From Ascaris suum (lineage: Eukaryota > Nematoda > Chromadorea > Rhabditida > Ascarididae), in the NCBI GenBank assembly GCA_013433145.1, contig CM024168.1, positions 18,305,868-18,369,867 on the forward strand: 64,000 bases of DNA. Reading direction: 5' to 3'. Positions within the stretch are counted from its first letter, which is position 1. The number at the start of each line of letters is the position of its first letter. The notes beneath the pieces are model-generated. The model saw nothing but the letters and a program-made list of their open reading frames with translations, made no database searches and was not told the origin of the DNA. Made by a program: the position numbers and the translations under genes. Below are positions 12,101 through 27,100 of the stretch, one piece after another.

Positions 12101-15100
12101 GAAGAGGTGCGAGCGTGGGGAAGTCCCTTTCTCAGATGCGCTTCTGTTTCAAATGTTGTTGATGGCTTTTTTGAGCTTTTTTGTTCCTTTTCTTTGGGTT
12201 TTCCCGAGTCTTCTATACCGGTCTTTCTACGAATTATCCGCTGGCTATGTGTAAATACATCACGGATTACTGAATATACGTTCCCCTGTCGTATTCTTCC
12301 TCCTCCCCCTTTAAAATCGTCGTTGCAAGATGTGGTCCGACTGAAAGCTGCAAGAAATTTCCTCACCTTCTGTTTATTATCCTTTCCCTCCGATCGCAAT
12401 TCGATCTTGAAATTTGAGAAAGTCTGTCTCAATTATAAACCAAGTGCATCGATGGGACTGACACCTGCCTGGGCTTTCCTTCCTTCTTCCTTTCCTTCTT
12501 CATTTACCTATTTCCGGAGGATTTTCAGTTCTCCGCCTCCGACGTCCCTCATGGTAACTCCTGTCCTCCACAACTCTCCCCTTGCCTGCAAGACGAAGTG
12601 ATGCTACTTCTTTACATCTTACGGACTCAACTGTTTTGTGCGCTTTTGCAGCTTACTTTGCAGGAGTACATCAGGGTGACATCATGTCCATGCGTGTACA
12701 TGTGTGCAGTATGTATATGTGTTAATAGTTTCAACTGGGGACCACTGAAGCCATAGACACGAAATCAGGTAGGTATAGTGTACATTAAAGGTTGTCCTCC
12801 TTTACCGAATCTCATCTTGAATGGATAGGAAAACTTCCACGTCTGCTTCCAAAATAGCTGTTTCGTTGTTATTGGTGCGCTTAGCGGTTTCTTGTTCGAA
12901 ATTTATAACCATTTGAATACAACCAGCCTAAATGTTCTGATAATCGTTCTTTTTTCTGGAGTAATGCTTGAGCGTTCATAAACGCAAAGACATCGCTACT
13001 CATTTCTTTGTGGTTGTCTGATGTTGTTCAGATGTTACTCTATTGATCGTCACCGCTGTTAAGCGAGAGAATCGAATAAGCGCGTGTAGTGAACTAATTT
13101 TTCACCGCTGCGTTTTTTGAAATGGTGGGTAGCTTCCAGAACGTAGAGCCATTGAAGATTATTTTCTGTTCTGCCGGTTTACGGTTTTATTTATTTTACA
13201 AGTTCTTGTGCAAACATAGATAGATTTAACGTTGTATCAAATTCATCGTTTGCTCCAAATTTCTCGATTAAGTACAGAAAAGAATAGATTCATTAACGGT
13301 TTCGAATGTTCTGGCTAATTCCCACGGTACTCGATGACTTCTTAAAGAAATGAGTCCTGATTTTTGCTTAGGTTGGTTGCACTCAGTTAACAATACCAGT
13401 CTCCAGTGTTAAAGTGGAAAATTTGTATTATGTTGCTTCAGCGTTAGCCTTCATGAGCCGTCAGACTTCTCATATGACGGTTACATTCTGCGTCCTCTGT
13501 TGCAAATGGAATCACGTTCGTGTGTAAATTATCCTAGTTCTATTTGGGTTCAGGAACAACTTTATTCATGGTTGAGTCGCAGTCGGTGGAGGTTGACTAA
13601 GCGTGGTAATACTCTCAGCAAGTGAAATAATAGAGTAACCCAGAAATTTTCTGAAGTAATAAGGTTGGAGTATAATTCAGCACTGGAAATTTCAAGCCGG
13701 GAGATGCTGAAAATACTTTTTAAAAGTTTTGAGTTGAGTGGTTTCGTTGGAAGAGCTGATGTGCTTCATACAATTGTTCAGTGGTTGCTTCTGAAAGCTG
13801 CCGAGTGTTTTTTTTTTTTGCAGAACTATGGCTCAGGAAGGGTTCCTTCTTTCTGAAGCGCACATTGCTTCAGTTGTCGAGCAGGTTGACGTCGAATACG
13901 TCCTCGCATACACTGCACCATTGCAAGGTGGGATTGACTCATAAAAGTTTATTGAATATTGCGTCGTTGACAGCAGCTGGCTGTTTCATTCATGGTTTCC
14001 TCCCTAAAACTGTGAGTTGATTTCACAATGGGTCCTCATAAAAACGGGGTTCTGCGTCGTTTTCAGTGTGAAAAACATCTTCGTTTAGAAGAATTGAATT
14101 TTTTTTAAAGTGAGATTCAGCTTTCATGACTATTTCGGAAATATGAACCATTCTCATGCGTTTTTAGAAGCTGGCATTTGCAAAGCTCATCACGACATGC
14201 CCATTTACGTCTGTCCATCCAGTAGTTTGAACTAAAGAAGCTATTAAGGTAGCGTTATGAAATTTGATGGGTGTAGTACGCACCATTTGCGACTTTTGAG
14301 TCTAGTAAACCCGGGCGGACCAACTTCAGAAGCTACTCTCAAAGAAATGTTACAGAAAAGTAAATATGCAGAATTTGGTGGAGCCACCTATACATATCTC
14401 CCACGGAAAACTCATTACTGTTTGATCCGATGCGTGTAGAACGCTCGCTCACGGTATGCTTTCTTTGGCACCTTTAGATTGCGGCAAACTTTTTTGAGTT
14501 GGAAGGATGGAAGAAGCGGAATACAGTATGTCAATTCTTCCTGTAGTATACATTACGCCACCGAATTCCATAACTATGCGTTCTTGATTTACGAGTTGAA
14601 ACTATCGGACGGACAGACAGACAAATGGACATGTCAGCAGAAACGGCTTTGCGAAAGGCGCATTTTATATGCTTTTGAAATGGAATCTTATGAAAGCTGA
14701 TAGAGATGGGCCTTTTCTAGGATATTTATACGTCTGATCGGTTTAGTGAAAGTGTTATGCGTCAGCCTCCATGCTTTATTATTACTTGTTGTGAAGTCGG
14801 GTCAACATTTGGTGTGATTAGCAGAATTAGAGAAGCACACGTCTTCTCACAGTTCCTTTCATGTGTTTGTGGCCTGCAGTGTTTTGCGGAGGAAAACGAA
14901 TTTTAGAACTTGCTGGAAGTAGGTTCTAAAATTTTAGAACGCATGCATAAGATAAAGCTCATAAAGTTTTGTGGATTGTTGGGTTTTGTTAACAGTCGCG
15001 TCAGTGGCGAGATTTGTGGGGGAAGCTGATGAGAAACAGTTTTGTCATCAAAAAAAAATTCTGAAAATATTAGTCTGTATGAAAAAAAACGTTTGCCACT

Positions 15101-18100
15101 TCTAAAGGTCAGTTGAATCCATACCGCAGTCTTGGTTGGAGTGCACCTTTCTGATTACTTTTCGACAAAGGTTGCGATCGAATCGTTTGGCATGCTTGCT
15201 TTTCCAGTTTCTTGCTGGACGGCTATGAAAACTGTACTCTCTCTTTGCGCATGAAATGCTTTTCGGATGCGGAGAAGTTTCTCTGAAATTCAGTCGCACC
15301 ACTGAATTCCCTCACTGAAATAACAGGTGACGTCCATCTTCCGCAAAAGTATGGCAATATATAATAAATTTACAGTTTCTGATTGTTACAGCGATAACGC
15401 TGAAAAGGTCCTATTTGTATTATTGATAGCTAGGTTTTGCTGGAAGCGGAATCACTGGGGGCTAGCTTAGTGGACAATTTTAGGAAAGGAATTGGGAAAA
15501 TCTTTCCGCATATATGGGAAAGTAAATTTTCCGCGACTTGCAAAAGATGGATGCAATGCTGGAAAAAATAATCGACGTTCAGTGTCGAACACTGAATTTA
15601 ACTCATTCTTAAAGGCTGCATTTCTGCATTGGTTTTTTGCTGGCTTGCAAAATGCTCGAACTTTTGGCATTTCGACGTAATTTTCCAGATGTAAAATTTT
15701 TTTCTTCATAAACCCTTCCATTGAATTTGCCATCAAGGCGTTTGCTGGAGACCATTTTTACTTAGTAAAACTGCACATTGTCATATCCGGCTATCATTAA
15801 TACTTGGATGCAGACTAATGTATATACTCTTTTAGCCGAAATAATTAATGTTGAACGCTGCTGTCATCCCACCAAAAATTAGCAAAGCGTAAATTTGTGG
15901 CAAGGTTTTTATCGCTAGTTTCAATCATTTTGTTACTTACTCAGCCATAAAGTGACTAGATGAATACGGGGATTCTGGTCATATATGATAATGCCGACGC
16001 AAACAGATCTGTAGCTCTTCAATAGTATGCCAATTTCGTGAAAGTCCAGTGCTTCTGAACAACTTTTTTCTGTTTTAAAAACTAACACTTGAAGCATTGT
16101 GAAGCTTGTTGAAGCATTGTGAGCCGCTGGTGAAGCTGCTCTCATTTCATGCCGCACTGATCATTATTAGGCATAAATAGCTGCTCGATTTTCACTGTCA
16201 CCAACTCTGGATGTTTCACCTCCAGTTCAGGTTTTAGAAAACAGCAGGTGTGCCACTGAGAAAATGCAACGTTTGTTTTTTCGATATCAATCCTCGTCCC
16301 TCTTTTCCACCATTTTTTGAAAGAAATGTCTTTTAACAAGCTGATTTCCAGCAACGCCCAAAAATTTCACAGCGAGTTGTGCCTTTGCTTGCCACATGAC
16401 TAGTTTCCAAAGCTTTCCGAGATTCTGTGTCCTAGCCTAAACGGACAAACGGATGCCTTGGTTTTATTGCAAATTGTGCCTCTTTCCGGTTTTACTTAAA
16501 GTTGCATCGTGCCCAGTTGAAGTTGCTCAATCGACGGGGTGTCCACATTTTGTAAATTCAGTGGATTTAGTTTCCTCTACGACTCATCTTTTGGTGGAAG
16601 TTGGTTGTTGGACCCTAATTACTTGTTGGGTGTTGCTTTGGACGGATTGAGGCGACTAAGAACAGGTTCGATACATTTTTGTATTTTTTATTCGAAAAAG
16701 AGGCGTATCTGGCTGACTCTTGAGAATCGGGACAGAAGACCTCCTAAACTTTGTCAGATGGAACTTGCAGAATGCTTAGTCGTTTCTCAAAGCCGTTTCC
16801 GAAAAAAATTTGCCATGTAAGCCTCACTGTCGTTTTCTTCATGGCCTTAAAATCGCACTCAATGCTGATGCCTTCGGGATTCATTTTCACTTGACTCGGC
16901 TTTTTGCACGCAATATTCGCCTGATCTAATCGAACGAAAAAGGTTAGGTAGCATAGGCAGTACTACTTATTACAGGATAGGTAGCCAGACCCCACTTTAC
17001 CCACTGTAGTAAGTAAAAACTGCATTTGCTGACTTTGCGGTATTGTTCTGCATCACTTATTTGCACTGAGGGGCTGGGCTAAATTTATTTGAAATCTTAG
17101 CGCGTAAACTTGCGCAACTTTTTGCTTTGATTTGTCTGCGACATTTTTGAGGGACCATTCACTCGCATACGAACAGTTTTAGAGATTAGCTATAGAAACA
17201 ATTTGGTTATTCGCTCTTCAAAACAGCGGCTTTCGGAAAGTACTTCCAATAAAAACAGTTTTATGGTAGGATATTGATGTTTTAGTCGGCACCTCAAAGA
17301 TTAAGAACCATATAAGAATTTGATGCCTTAGATATTCGTACAGAAATCTAAGAAAAATTGGTCAGGCAGGAGGATTGCCGTTGTATATTCGATAGCTGAT
17401 ATAACATTATTATTACCCGTTTGCCTGAGTGCTTTTTGCGCGAAGCCTTCTCATCAGCGAGTATAATTTGGACAATAAAAAGGTTCCTCCCCTTGCAAAT
17501 ATTTTTTGCGACCATTACATATTAAAATAACACGCTCGCCGAAGAACTTCGAATGACAATCACCGAAGTTTTTATGAGTATTTTTCTACTACTATTTTAG
17601 CAGTTTTTAACTTTTTAAAGTGTTCATTCCTCAATTTGATCTTTGAAGAGCAAATATGAACTGCATTATTCCATATATGAGCGAATTTTATTTAATAAAT
17701 ATGTGGGGTGATCTTCACTGATTTGAGACAATTTGAAGAATTCAGACGAAACTTATAGCGTAGTAGTATCGAAGGAAGGAGGACAAGGTTAGGTATGTCA
17801 CGAATACATGGAATATGTGTAGATGAGGCTTTTTATCATGCATTGCCAAAAAGTATGCGCAGATATGTCATAAAAAGTTGCGCTTTTTTGGAGAATATGC
17901 ACACATGCCACCATATGCATTGCACCTGGCTACATTCGCCGCTGAGGGAAAAGTGGACGAACGCAGAGATGTGGCATTAAATCTGATCACTTTGTAAACA
18001 GTGGATTTTAACTTGTCATATCGATGAATATGAATTAACGCTGTGTATGCACTTTATCTTCCTTATGACTCCTTACAGCACATTATACATTATAGCATAC

Positions 18101-21100
18101 GATTAAAAGTCACGCTCGAGTTTCCGATTGCGCAGCGGAGTTGATTAAGGGTCAGGTCAAAGCATTCTAAATAGGGGAATTTTTGCGTCGAGCATCGAAG
18201 TTTATCCAGCAAAGTCTTCCTCTAAAGGTGCGACGTTGTTGGGCTTCCATTCCCCGCTTAGTATTGCCAAACTAGTAGATAAATATAAGCCCTCACCACC
18301 TCGATTTTTTAGTAAATCGCAGGAAAACGATAAAATGCAAAACAGTGCATTCCATGTTCAACCTGAACAACCGCTAGTAAAGGTCTTCTACAGAGACTTG
18401 TTTTTGGTCCTGCTCATTATAGAATAGCGTCCCACTTGCTTAAAAGCGATCCATCAGCCTCGTAAACTGTATGGAAATTTTTCGCAATGTTTAGCTGCGC
18501 ATAAATCCTTTGGAAGTACCGATAAGGTTCGAATATGGCAGGTGGAGTCATTCCATAGTGAAACATTATACCCGCCAAGTTTCACCTTTTATGGATGATT
18601 TTCATGACAGAATTTGCCTTACTCTGTCTTAAACGTCAGCGATAACTGTGTGTTAGCAAATGAAAACTACGGACAAATTTTCACTGGCTACTGCACGTGA
18701 CTGACACTAAAGCCTGTACCAGATGAAAGTGAGCTCTAACATAAAAACCAATCACATGTGCATGTTACTTTGGTCTAGATGAGGTCACTTCTGCGCTGAT
18801 GGTGGGGATGTAATTTCTTCAGGTTTGTTGCATCATTTGCATAGTTGGACTGGGATGGGGAAAAAAAAATCAAAAAACGGAGCGTGAAAAAGCCTCAGCT
18901 ATTCAGTTTTTAAAGCATCTCCCCAGCAAGCCGAAGTTCACAGGTTCGCTGTTTCGCTTGCTCTCACACACGGTTTCTTGGGTTCGTTGCGCAGAGCCAC
19001 CAGACAGAGTGCATGCGCATACGCATAAGCACGACGTCGTCATCACATACATTGTTAATATAGTTTTGAACAAACGCGTTAGAAAATTGCAGGGACTCTG
19101 CCAGAGCTACTGTTGTGTTAGGCATTTTTGCTGTGATGCTCATCGGGCCAGTTAATATGGTGACTTGTGAGAAGATAACAAGCATAAATAGTCACCCGTT
19201 AACAAATCGGTTGCAGTGTCGAAACGCGAGTGATATAAAACACAACGTATCGGGGCGTTAGGCATCAAGGCTGATGTGGAAGGAGATGGGTCAATGTTAT
19301 ACAGTCGTTGCGGGGTCTTTTGTGCTGTTGAGCAGATCCATGAAATTTCGTAGCTCCATCTTCAAAGGTACTCAGCTTGAAGCTACCGGATTGCCAGATC
19401 TGGCGATGCGGTAGCTTCCGGTACGTGGACGTAACGCAACCTTGCCACAATGGAAGTTCGCAAAGGCGAACAAAACAAGTATCAGATGATTTTGAAGCAA
19501 GCGTTGTAAAATTTCAGGATGTCCATTCCCGGAAAATGCGAATGCGCTTGAATTCGTTCACGCATTTGTGCATCTGTGGATCGGAGGCCACATGCGTGAT
19601 CCGCCAACGTCTGCCAACGATCCGATTTTCTATGTTTTTCACGCATTCATCGATCTCATTTGGGAGATGTGGAGACAATCGAGGCAATTAAGGGACGCGA
19701 GAGAATTGGTACTCACTTATTAAATTCTCTTTTCTCGCAACTAATTCATTTCTTAGCATTCGACCCCCTTCCTTGTTGCTCCATTGAGTCATAATTGCTT
19801 CGTTATTCTTTATTCGCATTCGCTTTTAGAAGACTCCGACAGTACGAAAAATTTGCTTCATTGTAGCATAATGTACCATACTGGAACTGCTCCCTCTAGG
19901 TCACGATGTGATGACTGCGTGTTTGACCTCAGTGGTCATCGCTGCTAACTGTGAAAAGGCAAACTGCGGCTATAGGGGCACCGCAAATCTGAACTGCTGA
20001 AAAGTCGGATAGAAATAAGAGCGAATGGAACTCGATAGGTCCGCGCCGATGCCTAGCGAATAGGCGGACCGTCAGGTGAATCAGATGAATATATATTGCA
20101 TGCACATACGTGTTTGCGTACACACATATGCGTTTATCCGGTAATTTTAAATCGGGAACTACCGGAGCCGGAGTCACGAAATTTGGCGGGTGTAATTTAC
20201 TTCATGAAATAATTTTCTCAGTTTATGCTGGCTTATCAGCTTCAAAAAGAGCTGTAGACATTTAAATGTCCTGCAAATCTGCACATATTTTACGGCGGTG
20301 GAGGTTTCCTTGTGCGGCGCTCTGATCCATGAGAAAGATTCGTTTGTGGGAAACTTATACAGGTGGCCAGTGCAGTTGAAATGCACGCTTGTGTTAGCAG
20401 TTTGTGAAGTTGTTCGGTTGGGAGAAGGAAAGCTTAGATACATATCCTAGCAGCTGCTGTGGCAGGTTATTGTGGCTGTTTTATCTCTTTGTGCGCTGTT
20501 TGCAAAATTTTATCGAATCCGCAATATATCAGCATCATATTCGTTTATGTATACGCTCGATGTTATTCCCGTCGGGCCTCCTTTTATGTTATAGTATCGT
20601 CTTTGTCAATAACTGATGTTATTTTTTCGGTTCTGTCAGCTGTTAACGTTGAAAGACGCTTAAAGTTTGGAAATGAATTCCAAAGATGGAAGAATATGGC
20701 TTCGGAATGAATTTTTGGTTAGAAAAGTTATAGAGACGTTCAGTGAAGTAAGAACAAGTCTGAAGCATGTCAAGCTGACTGGCGTGATATGCAGTCGGGA
20801 CAGCCAGCTGGTCAAACATCCAAAAACAGTAGCTATTAGCGCAGTATGTTCCGTTTTTACACGAAGTTGACCGATTGTCTGTAGAAATGCAGAATCAGAT
20901 GAGCTCAACTTTTCAACATACCAGACCGGCTCTAAAACAAAAGAAAGTAAGCAGGTTTTATGGCACCTTTTAAGCGTCAACAGCTCATGGAGGTTGCTGC
21001 CAATCGCAACAAACTTGACCATCAGAGATTATGATCATCTCGGAATGTAATCGTTAGAGATAGAAATGTACACGCTTCTGTTAGCCTTTGGTGATGCACC

Positions 21101-24100
21101 ACAAGTAGGAAATGCTCATGGTTCTCAGCCTTTAATTTTTTCGTACTTACAGCGAAATGTGGTGATTGAAGCTACGTATTCCATGAGCTGATAAGCGTGA
21201 AATTGATAGTATCTGCAGTTTGCATCGTTCGTACTGACTTATATATTCCCCATCACCGTAGACTGCATCTAGCTAAGCGTATGTCAGGCAACAAAGCGCG
21301 CAGACACACAGACATGGCGCTTTTGTTTTGCGTTTTTGCAAACGTTTGCAATTGCGTTTCCCTGAGAAGTAAATGAGGCATTATCTTAGTAGGTACTGCT
21401 GAACCAGTTGTTTTAAGAGATGGCACTGCAAGAAGTCGATAACATCCCATTTTCTGTGATACAGTTTAGCACTTTTTTAGGGCCGCAACATCAGCGGTTA
21501 GGATAACGCTTACTATTCTGGGGTAAAAGCTTTTTACGAAGGGCATTATAATGTTTGATCAACAAAATGTTGCTTGCAGGATTATCCACCCGATTTGCCG
21601 CAGTGTGCGGATCCACAGCATTTTGGCTACGCGCCAATGCGGCCCTATGATCTCATTAACAGAGATGGTATGTGGTAATTTTCAAAAGGAACGTGACTAG
21701 CTCAGCGTTTAGTTGAAACGAAATCGGTTCATTCTGCCCTGCCAGATTCGTTGGATTGTCTCTTGATGATTCGATGGGACAGGGAAGCGAAAATCGGCTC
21801 TGAATTTGAAAGATATAGGAGGCTGTGCTTCTTTCCAGTGCTTCCTCGTTGCTCAAGAAGGCATCGAATTTGATGGGATGTTGGAACAGAAATTGGGTAC
21901 TTTTCGCGTGCGCGGCTTGAATCCATGGTAATTGCAGTCACCCCAAAACAAAATTCATAAATTTTGCGGGCATGAGCGAAAAAAGAAACCAAGTGGGAAA
22001 GTATCCCAGAGACGCTGACACGATGCGCGCTTTTGCATTCACCTCGCCTGACTACTCATATTTCGTTCACCCGTCCACTAATTCGTATCGTCCTCAAAAG
22101 ATTCGTTTCTTTTTCGCAATCCGGTCAGTGGGGAATGAAGAATTAGTCGGTGTGAAATGGATTTGAAATTTTCCCCCTTAATTCTCTATAACTTCTCCTC
22201 AAGCTAATGTATCAGTATGTAGTACAATATTATGTATCCTCCCATCAATTTTCATGAGTCTGGCTTCAGTGGCAGCAAAGTGGAAAACGCCAGGTCGACG
22301 GACGCGCATGCGTGCCATATAATGGTCGCTTGTTTGCGAAGAATAACAGGGCGAGAAACTAGATGTAACGAATCAGTGATGGGAATGGAAATCCTTTAGG
22401 TCAAGGGATTAGACCGCCATTCTAGGATACCTTGGCGTTTCCCTCACCCCTCTCCAGGTTTAACCCCAGTGAATGGCAAGCATAGCCAATTTCTGGCGTA
22501 TATCAGTTCTTCAAAATTAAACGCATCACTTCACCCACAATAGCACATATTTGTCCTAGATTAAATTCTGCACAGGCTTAGCTAAATAATCCTCCCAGTT
22601 CGACCGTTCAGTGACCATTTTCAAGATGGTGGATGGAAAGTTCGGTCACTGCCCTATGATTCTTCTCCTTTAATTCTGATCATCTTTTTTTCCATCTGCT
22701 TGTGTGACGTTTGTTCAGGAGCTTTATCATCTTTTCCTGTTGAACAGTTCGATTGTTCCTTCTTTCATTCCAGGTCTCTCCAACTTATACACCGACCAGA
22801 TGTATCGATATGCCCCGCGCCCAAGCTGTTCGTTCGAAAACCCAAATTGCGGAAGCCCGTATCTGTTTTGTGATCTGCGTGGTGTTCCACACTGCGTTTC
22901 GAAAGTCAAGATTAATGGCATCTGCACCGGGTTTGAGGGTTTTGACGCATGCTTCGATGGCATCTGCGAGATGGGACGATGTGTGCCTGGCACAGCTCGA
23001 TCGGTAACGCGTTCAGATGAAATCTTCAATCGAAAAATTGTGAATGCCTAGAATATGCGGGAATAGAAACACTCTTTCTGAAGTATTCTCTGTCACTAGT
23101 TTTGAGATCACTCCTTCTTTACGTGGAATGATGCATCGAATAACGTTGCATAGCTTTGTACCCTTTACCAAAAGTTCTTATTAATCCTTTCATTAGAATT
23201 CCTTATCTTGAGTGAAGTATTATTAAGCAAATTTAGTGGGACATATTCCGTAGGTGTATCCTTCCATTTCAACTTGAGATCAGAGGATGTTTACAGCACA
23301 GCAAAATAAGTGAACAAAGCTTATTTTCAGCACCAGTTCACAGGAAGTAGTGGCGATAAGCTAGTTTCGCCTTGCTTCTTTTGTCAAACAAGACTGCGCC
23401 TCTCTAGTATGATGTCGTCTGCGTGAAGTTGAATTTAACGCATGATGTTCTGATTTTGGGCAAATTTTGATTAGGGAGGGCTCAAAAGCAGTTGTGTAAT
23501 GCGTTCAAAGTGAAAGATATTCTAGATAACCAAAGAAGGAACGGGGGAAGACGAAAACAGAAGCGAAAGAGTTTGGAAGCTGAAGATAGTAAGTGGGTTG
23601 AACTAAAAGGGAATAGAGGAGAATGATGAGCTGGAAAGTATTCTAATGTTGGTCTCATAGTCGTAAGTATAGGCAGCAAAGCAGGAAAATTTAAAGTCTC
23701 TAAATTACAGCAGTTGTTAACTAATTGGTTGTTTTGTTTGACTCTTATTATTTACATGATTCTGTCCTAGCGGAATGTACTACTCAGAACTTCATGTCTT
23801 TTTCTACTCGAATGGACTGGAGAAAGAAGCGCACCTCCAGTGTCGTAAGGTCTAATGCCAGTTGAACTCACCGTTCTGAATCGAGGAACAAAAGCTCCAG
23901 CACATATCACCATTAGCAAACTAGAGAACTGATTAACAGATTAATTCCCATAATAGTGAATAACGTGTAAGCGCAGAGTTTAGTTGCAGGCTTTCATGTC
24001 TGTGACCGGGGAACTGTATGTCCGCTTACTACTCTGCAGGTCGTCTCATGCAGATTGGGAAAGTCTCATAATAAGAGTGCAAAAGCTTACTTGTCTGCAG

Positions 24101-27100
24101 ATCACTGCCACTGCAGCTTTATGATTTCTTCCAGTTTCCCTGCGACTTAGGCTCTCAAGTCCGTCATAGAGCCAATGAATTGAGCAGCGCGTCAGGTAGT
24201 CGTATGGTTGGACCACTCGAAGGCTGAAGAGCGAGGGTTGCTCAACAGTAGAATATACTGGTCTTTATGCATTTTATTTGCAGCATTTGAATTTTCCACA
24301 TGCATTCCTAAAAATGTAGGATGCGTAAGGGACCCAAGTCAGTAAGATGGGAGTGGAATTCTGCAATGTTTGTCCACCCGGTTGTGAAGGGAAGTTTTGA
24401 AAGGATGTACTCTATAGATAGAGGTATGGCTGTTTAAGTCATTGACTGAAACTCAAAAAACTTGATTTGGCCAAAAATGTTTAAAGCTTGAAGCGTTTGA
24501 TGGTTTCGCAGTGTTCGACGGCCAGATTTCAGCTGCCGAATGGCCAAGCGAAAAAGGTTATCTTGTATTTTTTCTTTCGCAACATGGAGTTATTTTCATA
24601 ATAACGGAGATGGTTTCGCTGATGCATTGAAATCGGTGCATTCAGGGCATTTCCCCACCTATTTAAGTCTTTCTTTGTGGCAGAAAGTATTTAAAGCGAT
24701 CCTATTCCCAGGGCTATGTACACATCCTCTTCAAATGGAGACATGGAGACCTATCAACTTGGGGCTAAGGGGTTAAGCTACAATTCGAAGATCTGTGGTA
24801 CACAAGTATGCTTATGCAACGTTTATGCTTCGGCAACATGTGAGCCTATGAATGATTGTTAATGATAATGAATGCAGTTTTTTATTGATGGGAACGGTTG
24901 CAGCCGTTTATAGCGCCAGTTCAGTTGAGCGCTGTGCAGCGGAGACAAGTATCCCAAACAGAGGCGAGGCATCGTTTTGTATCGTGTTTCAATCGAGACC
25001 CCTGCTGTGATCGATGGGCTCGACACGGGGAATGTCGCAGCAAGAAGAATTATATGCAGCAGTTCTGCGCTGCGTCGTGCGCTTTCTGCACTTCCGATTA
25101 CAACGTCAGCAATGGTCAGTTTTTGTGGTCATGTTTTCGCAAGGAGCAAATGTTTATTGTGTTCTGTCCTCCCGCCCTCTATGTTGCCACTACCAGGAAG
25201 ATGACCATTACCAGTCATCTTTTGCTTTCCTTTGCATTTTTCGTTACCACGGGAGCGTCATCGTGAGAACGCAATGGAAAAGTGAAGTAATAGCATGGAT
25301 TACATCTTGCTATTATTTATTTTTTTCAACTGGCAGATGCCATTAAAAGTGGCAATCGGGGATGATGTACCAGTCCTCTGCGCATCAGTCATTGAAGCAC
25401 GTTTAATTTCAAGATAATTGTTCATTTCAAACTGGAAATAGGTTCAGCTCACAAGGGAGGCGCTGAGGCAGCAGCCGTACGAAACACATGATGATACAGC
25501 CTTGGCTCTACCCGTTGTTTACTCTCTCTGCCTGATACATATTAAATCCATGACCTACAGGAGCATCGCGAAGAAAAACAGTTTTGCCGTTGCAAGCTCA
25601 CGTCGAATATGCAGACGTACACTTGCGTGCTTTCCCATCTATTTTTCTACTCGGAGGTTACTCTGAGAACGAAATTTGCCTCATCTCGGCGAAGGCAATG
25701 GCTCATTGGTAAAGTCATGGGGGTCGGTTGAGTTAAGGGCTTAAATTTTAACGTATCTCCGATAGATTTTTCTTCGCGTTGGTAGGGCTTCCATGCGAGC
25801 ATGTATGCCATACAATACTTAAAGGATGCATCCCTTCACGTTTTACGTACCGTACCGTAGGCTTTCATCCTAGCTTTTAGTCCACTCTTCGTTGATGAAA
25901 GTAACAGAGTTGAGTTAGAAAAGCGGAAATCGATTGAGCGAATATCACAAATGCTGTTTTCTCTTCCAGTCCTTAGTTTCTTCCCTAACTGTGATGCTTT
26001 GGTTTATTCATCTTCATAGGAGCAGTCGTTGAAAGAAATGCCGGCAAAGTCGATATGTTGAGAAAAGGCGAGTTTTTGTGGCGATCAACTAAAGAAGTCA
26101 GAAAGAACATCGGCAATGCCACATGGAAGGGGGCACATCGCCGGCAGAAAATAAGGGGGAATGTCATCGGCGTTCGATCGTCGGTAGAGAAAATCCGTTA
26201 AGAAAACGATCGCTGCTCTTATAAGCAAGCGAGGACGTCGTGATAATGGTTGATTATTGAACGTTTCTATCTATAACCTTTTAGCATAGGTCTCAACTAT
26301 GTTTCAGTCGAATTTAATAAGCAGCAGATTCCGTTGCCGGAAAAGAGCAAACATATACAAATTAATTCTTGCACTTGCAGGCAGATCGCAGGTTTTCCAG
26401 CGCTGTTTAAAATGAATCCTTGCCTTCCTTGTATTTGAGACTTTATACCTCCCTTTGCACCTCCTTGTCCCACCACAGCTTGTCTGTAAGTTTTCCGTGC
26501 CTTTGTTATTCTACTTTGATTTCGTATCCACGCTCTTTGCACTAATTTGGCGCCATCGACATTGATATTACAACCTTACTTAATGTCTGTGGGTAGCAAT
26601 TTTGGTGAAGGCGATGTCATATTGCCGAGAAGTTCATTTGGTCTCTTTGAAGACGAAAGACTATAGCCTGATTCTTTTTTCATGAAAGTTGTCGCTCTTC
26701 GCAGTTGAAAGAGTGTCATACAAGGAGTATCTAGGCAGTATGCTTTGAGTGACTAAATTGTCCGCACCTGCTTTCATATTCCGAAGGTTCACAAATCATT
26801 TGCTGCCTAGGTCTTGCACACACGCACACTCATACAATTATCAAAGAATTGCAGACGTGACGACAAAATACGGACGACTTATTTGTCACGCGAAAGTGGG
26901 AGTTTTTGCACAGATACGCTAAAACACGCCAAGCGCACATGCATGCACGACGAAGTATGGAGGTAGTCCTAGCGAAGCCCTGAATTAACTGAGAAGCTTT
27001 GAAATATGCAGAAGGGGTATCTGTACGTGTGAGTCACGCGCAGGCACGGATCTCTTATAAAATGGTACGGTTACGGATTCCTACGGTCTTGTGACCAATG

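Noticed and set aside
12095..12601. 168-codon plus-strand open frame with an overlapping 119-codon minus-strand frame
   Set aside because: Ser/Pro/Phe-rich with no domain, lies in tyrosinase intron 5, and the opposite strand is equally open. Treated as chance or an unrecognisable fossil.
24200..24220. 15-base identity (GGTTGGACCACTCGA) with about 33913
   Set aside because: Flanking sequence does not match. One or two such identities are expected by chance in 64 kb.
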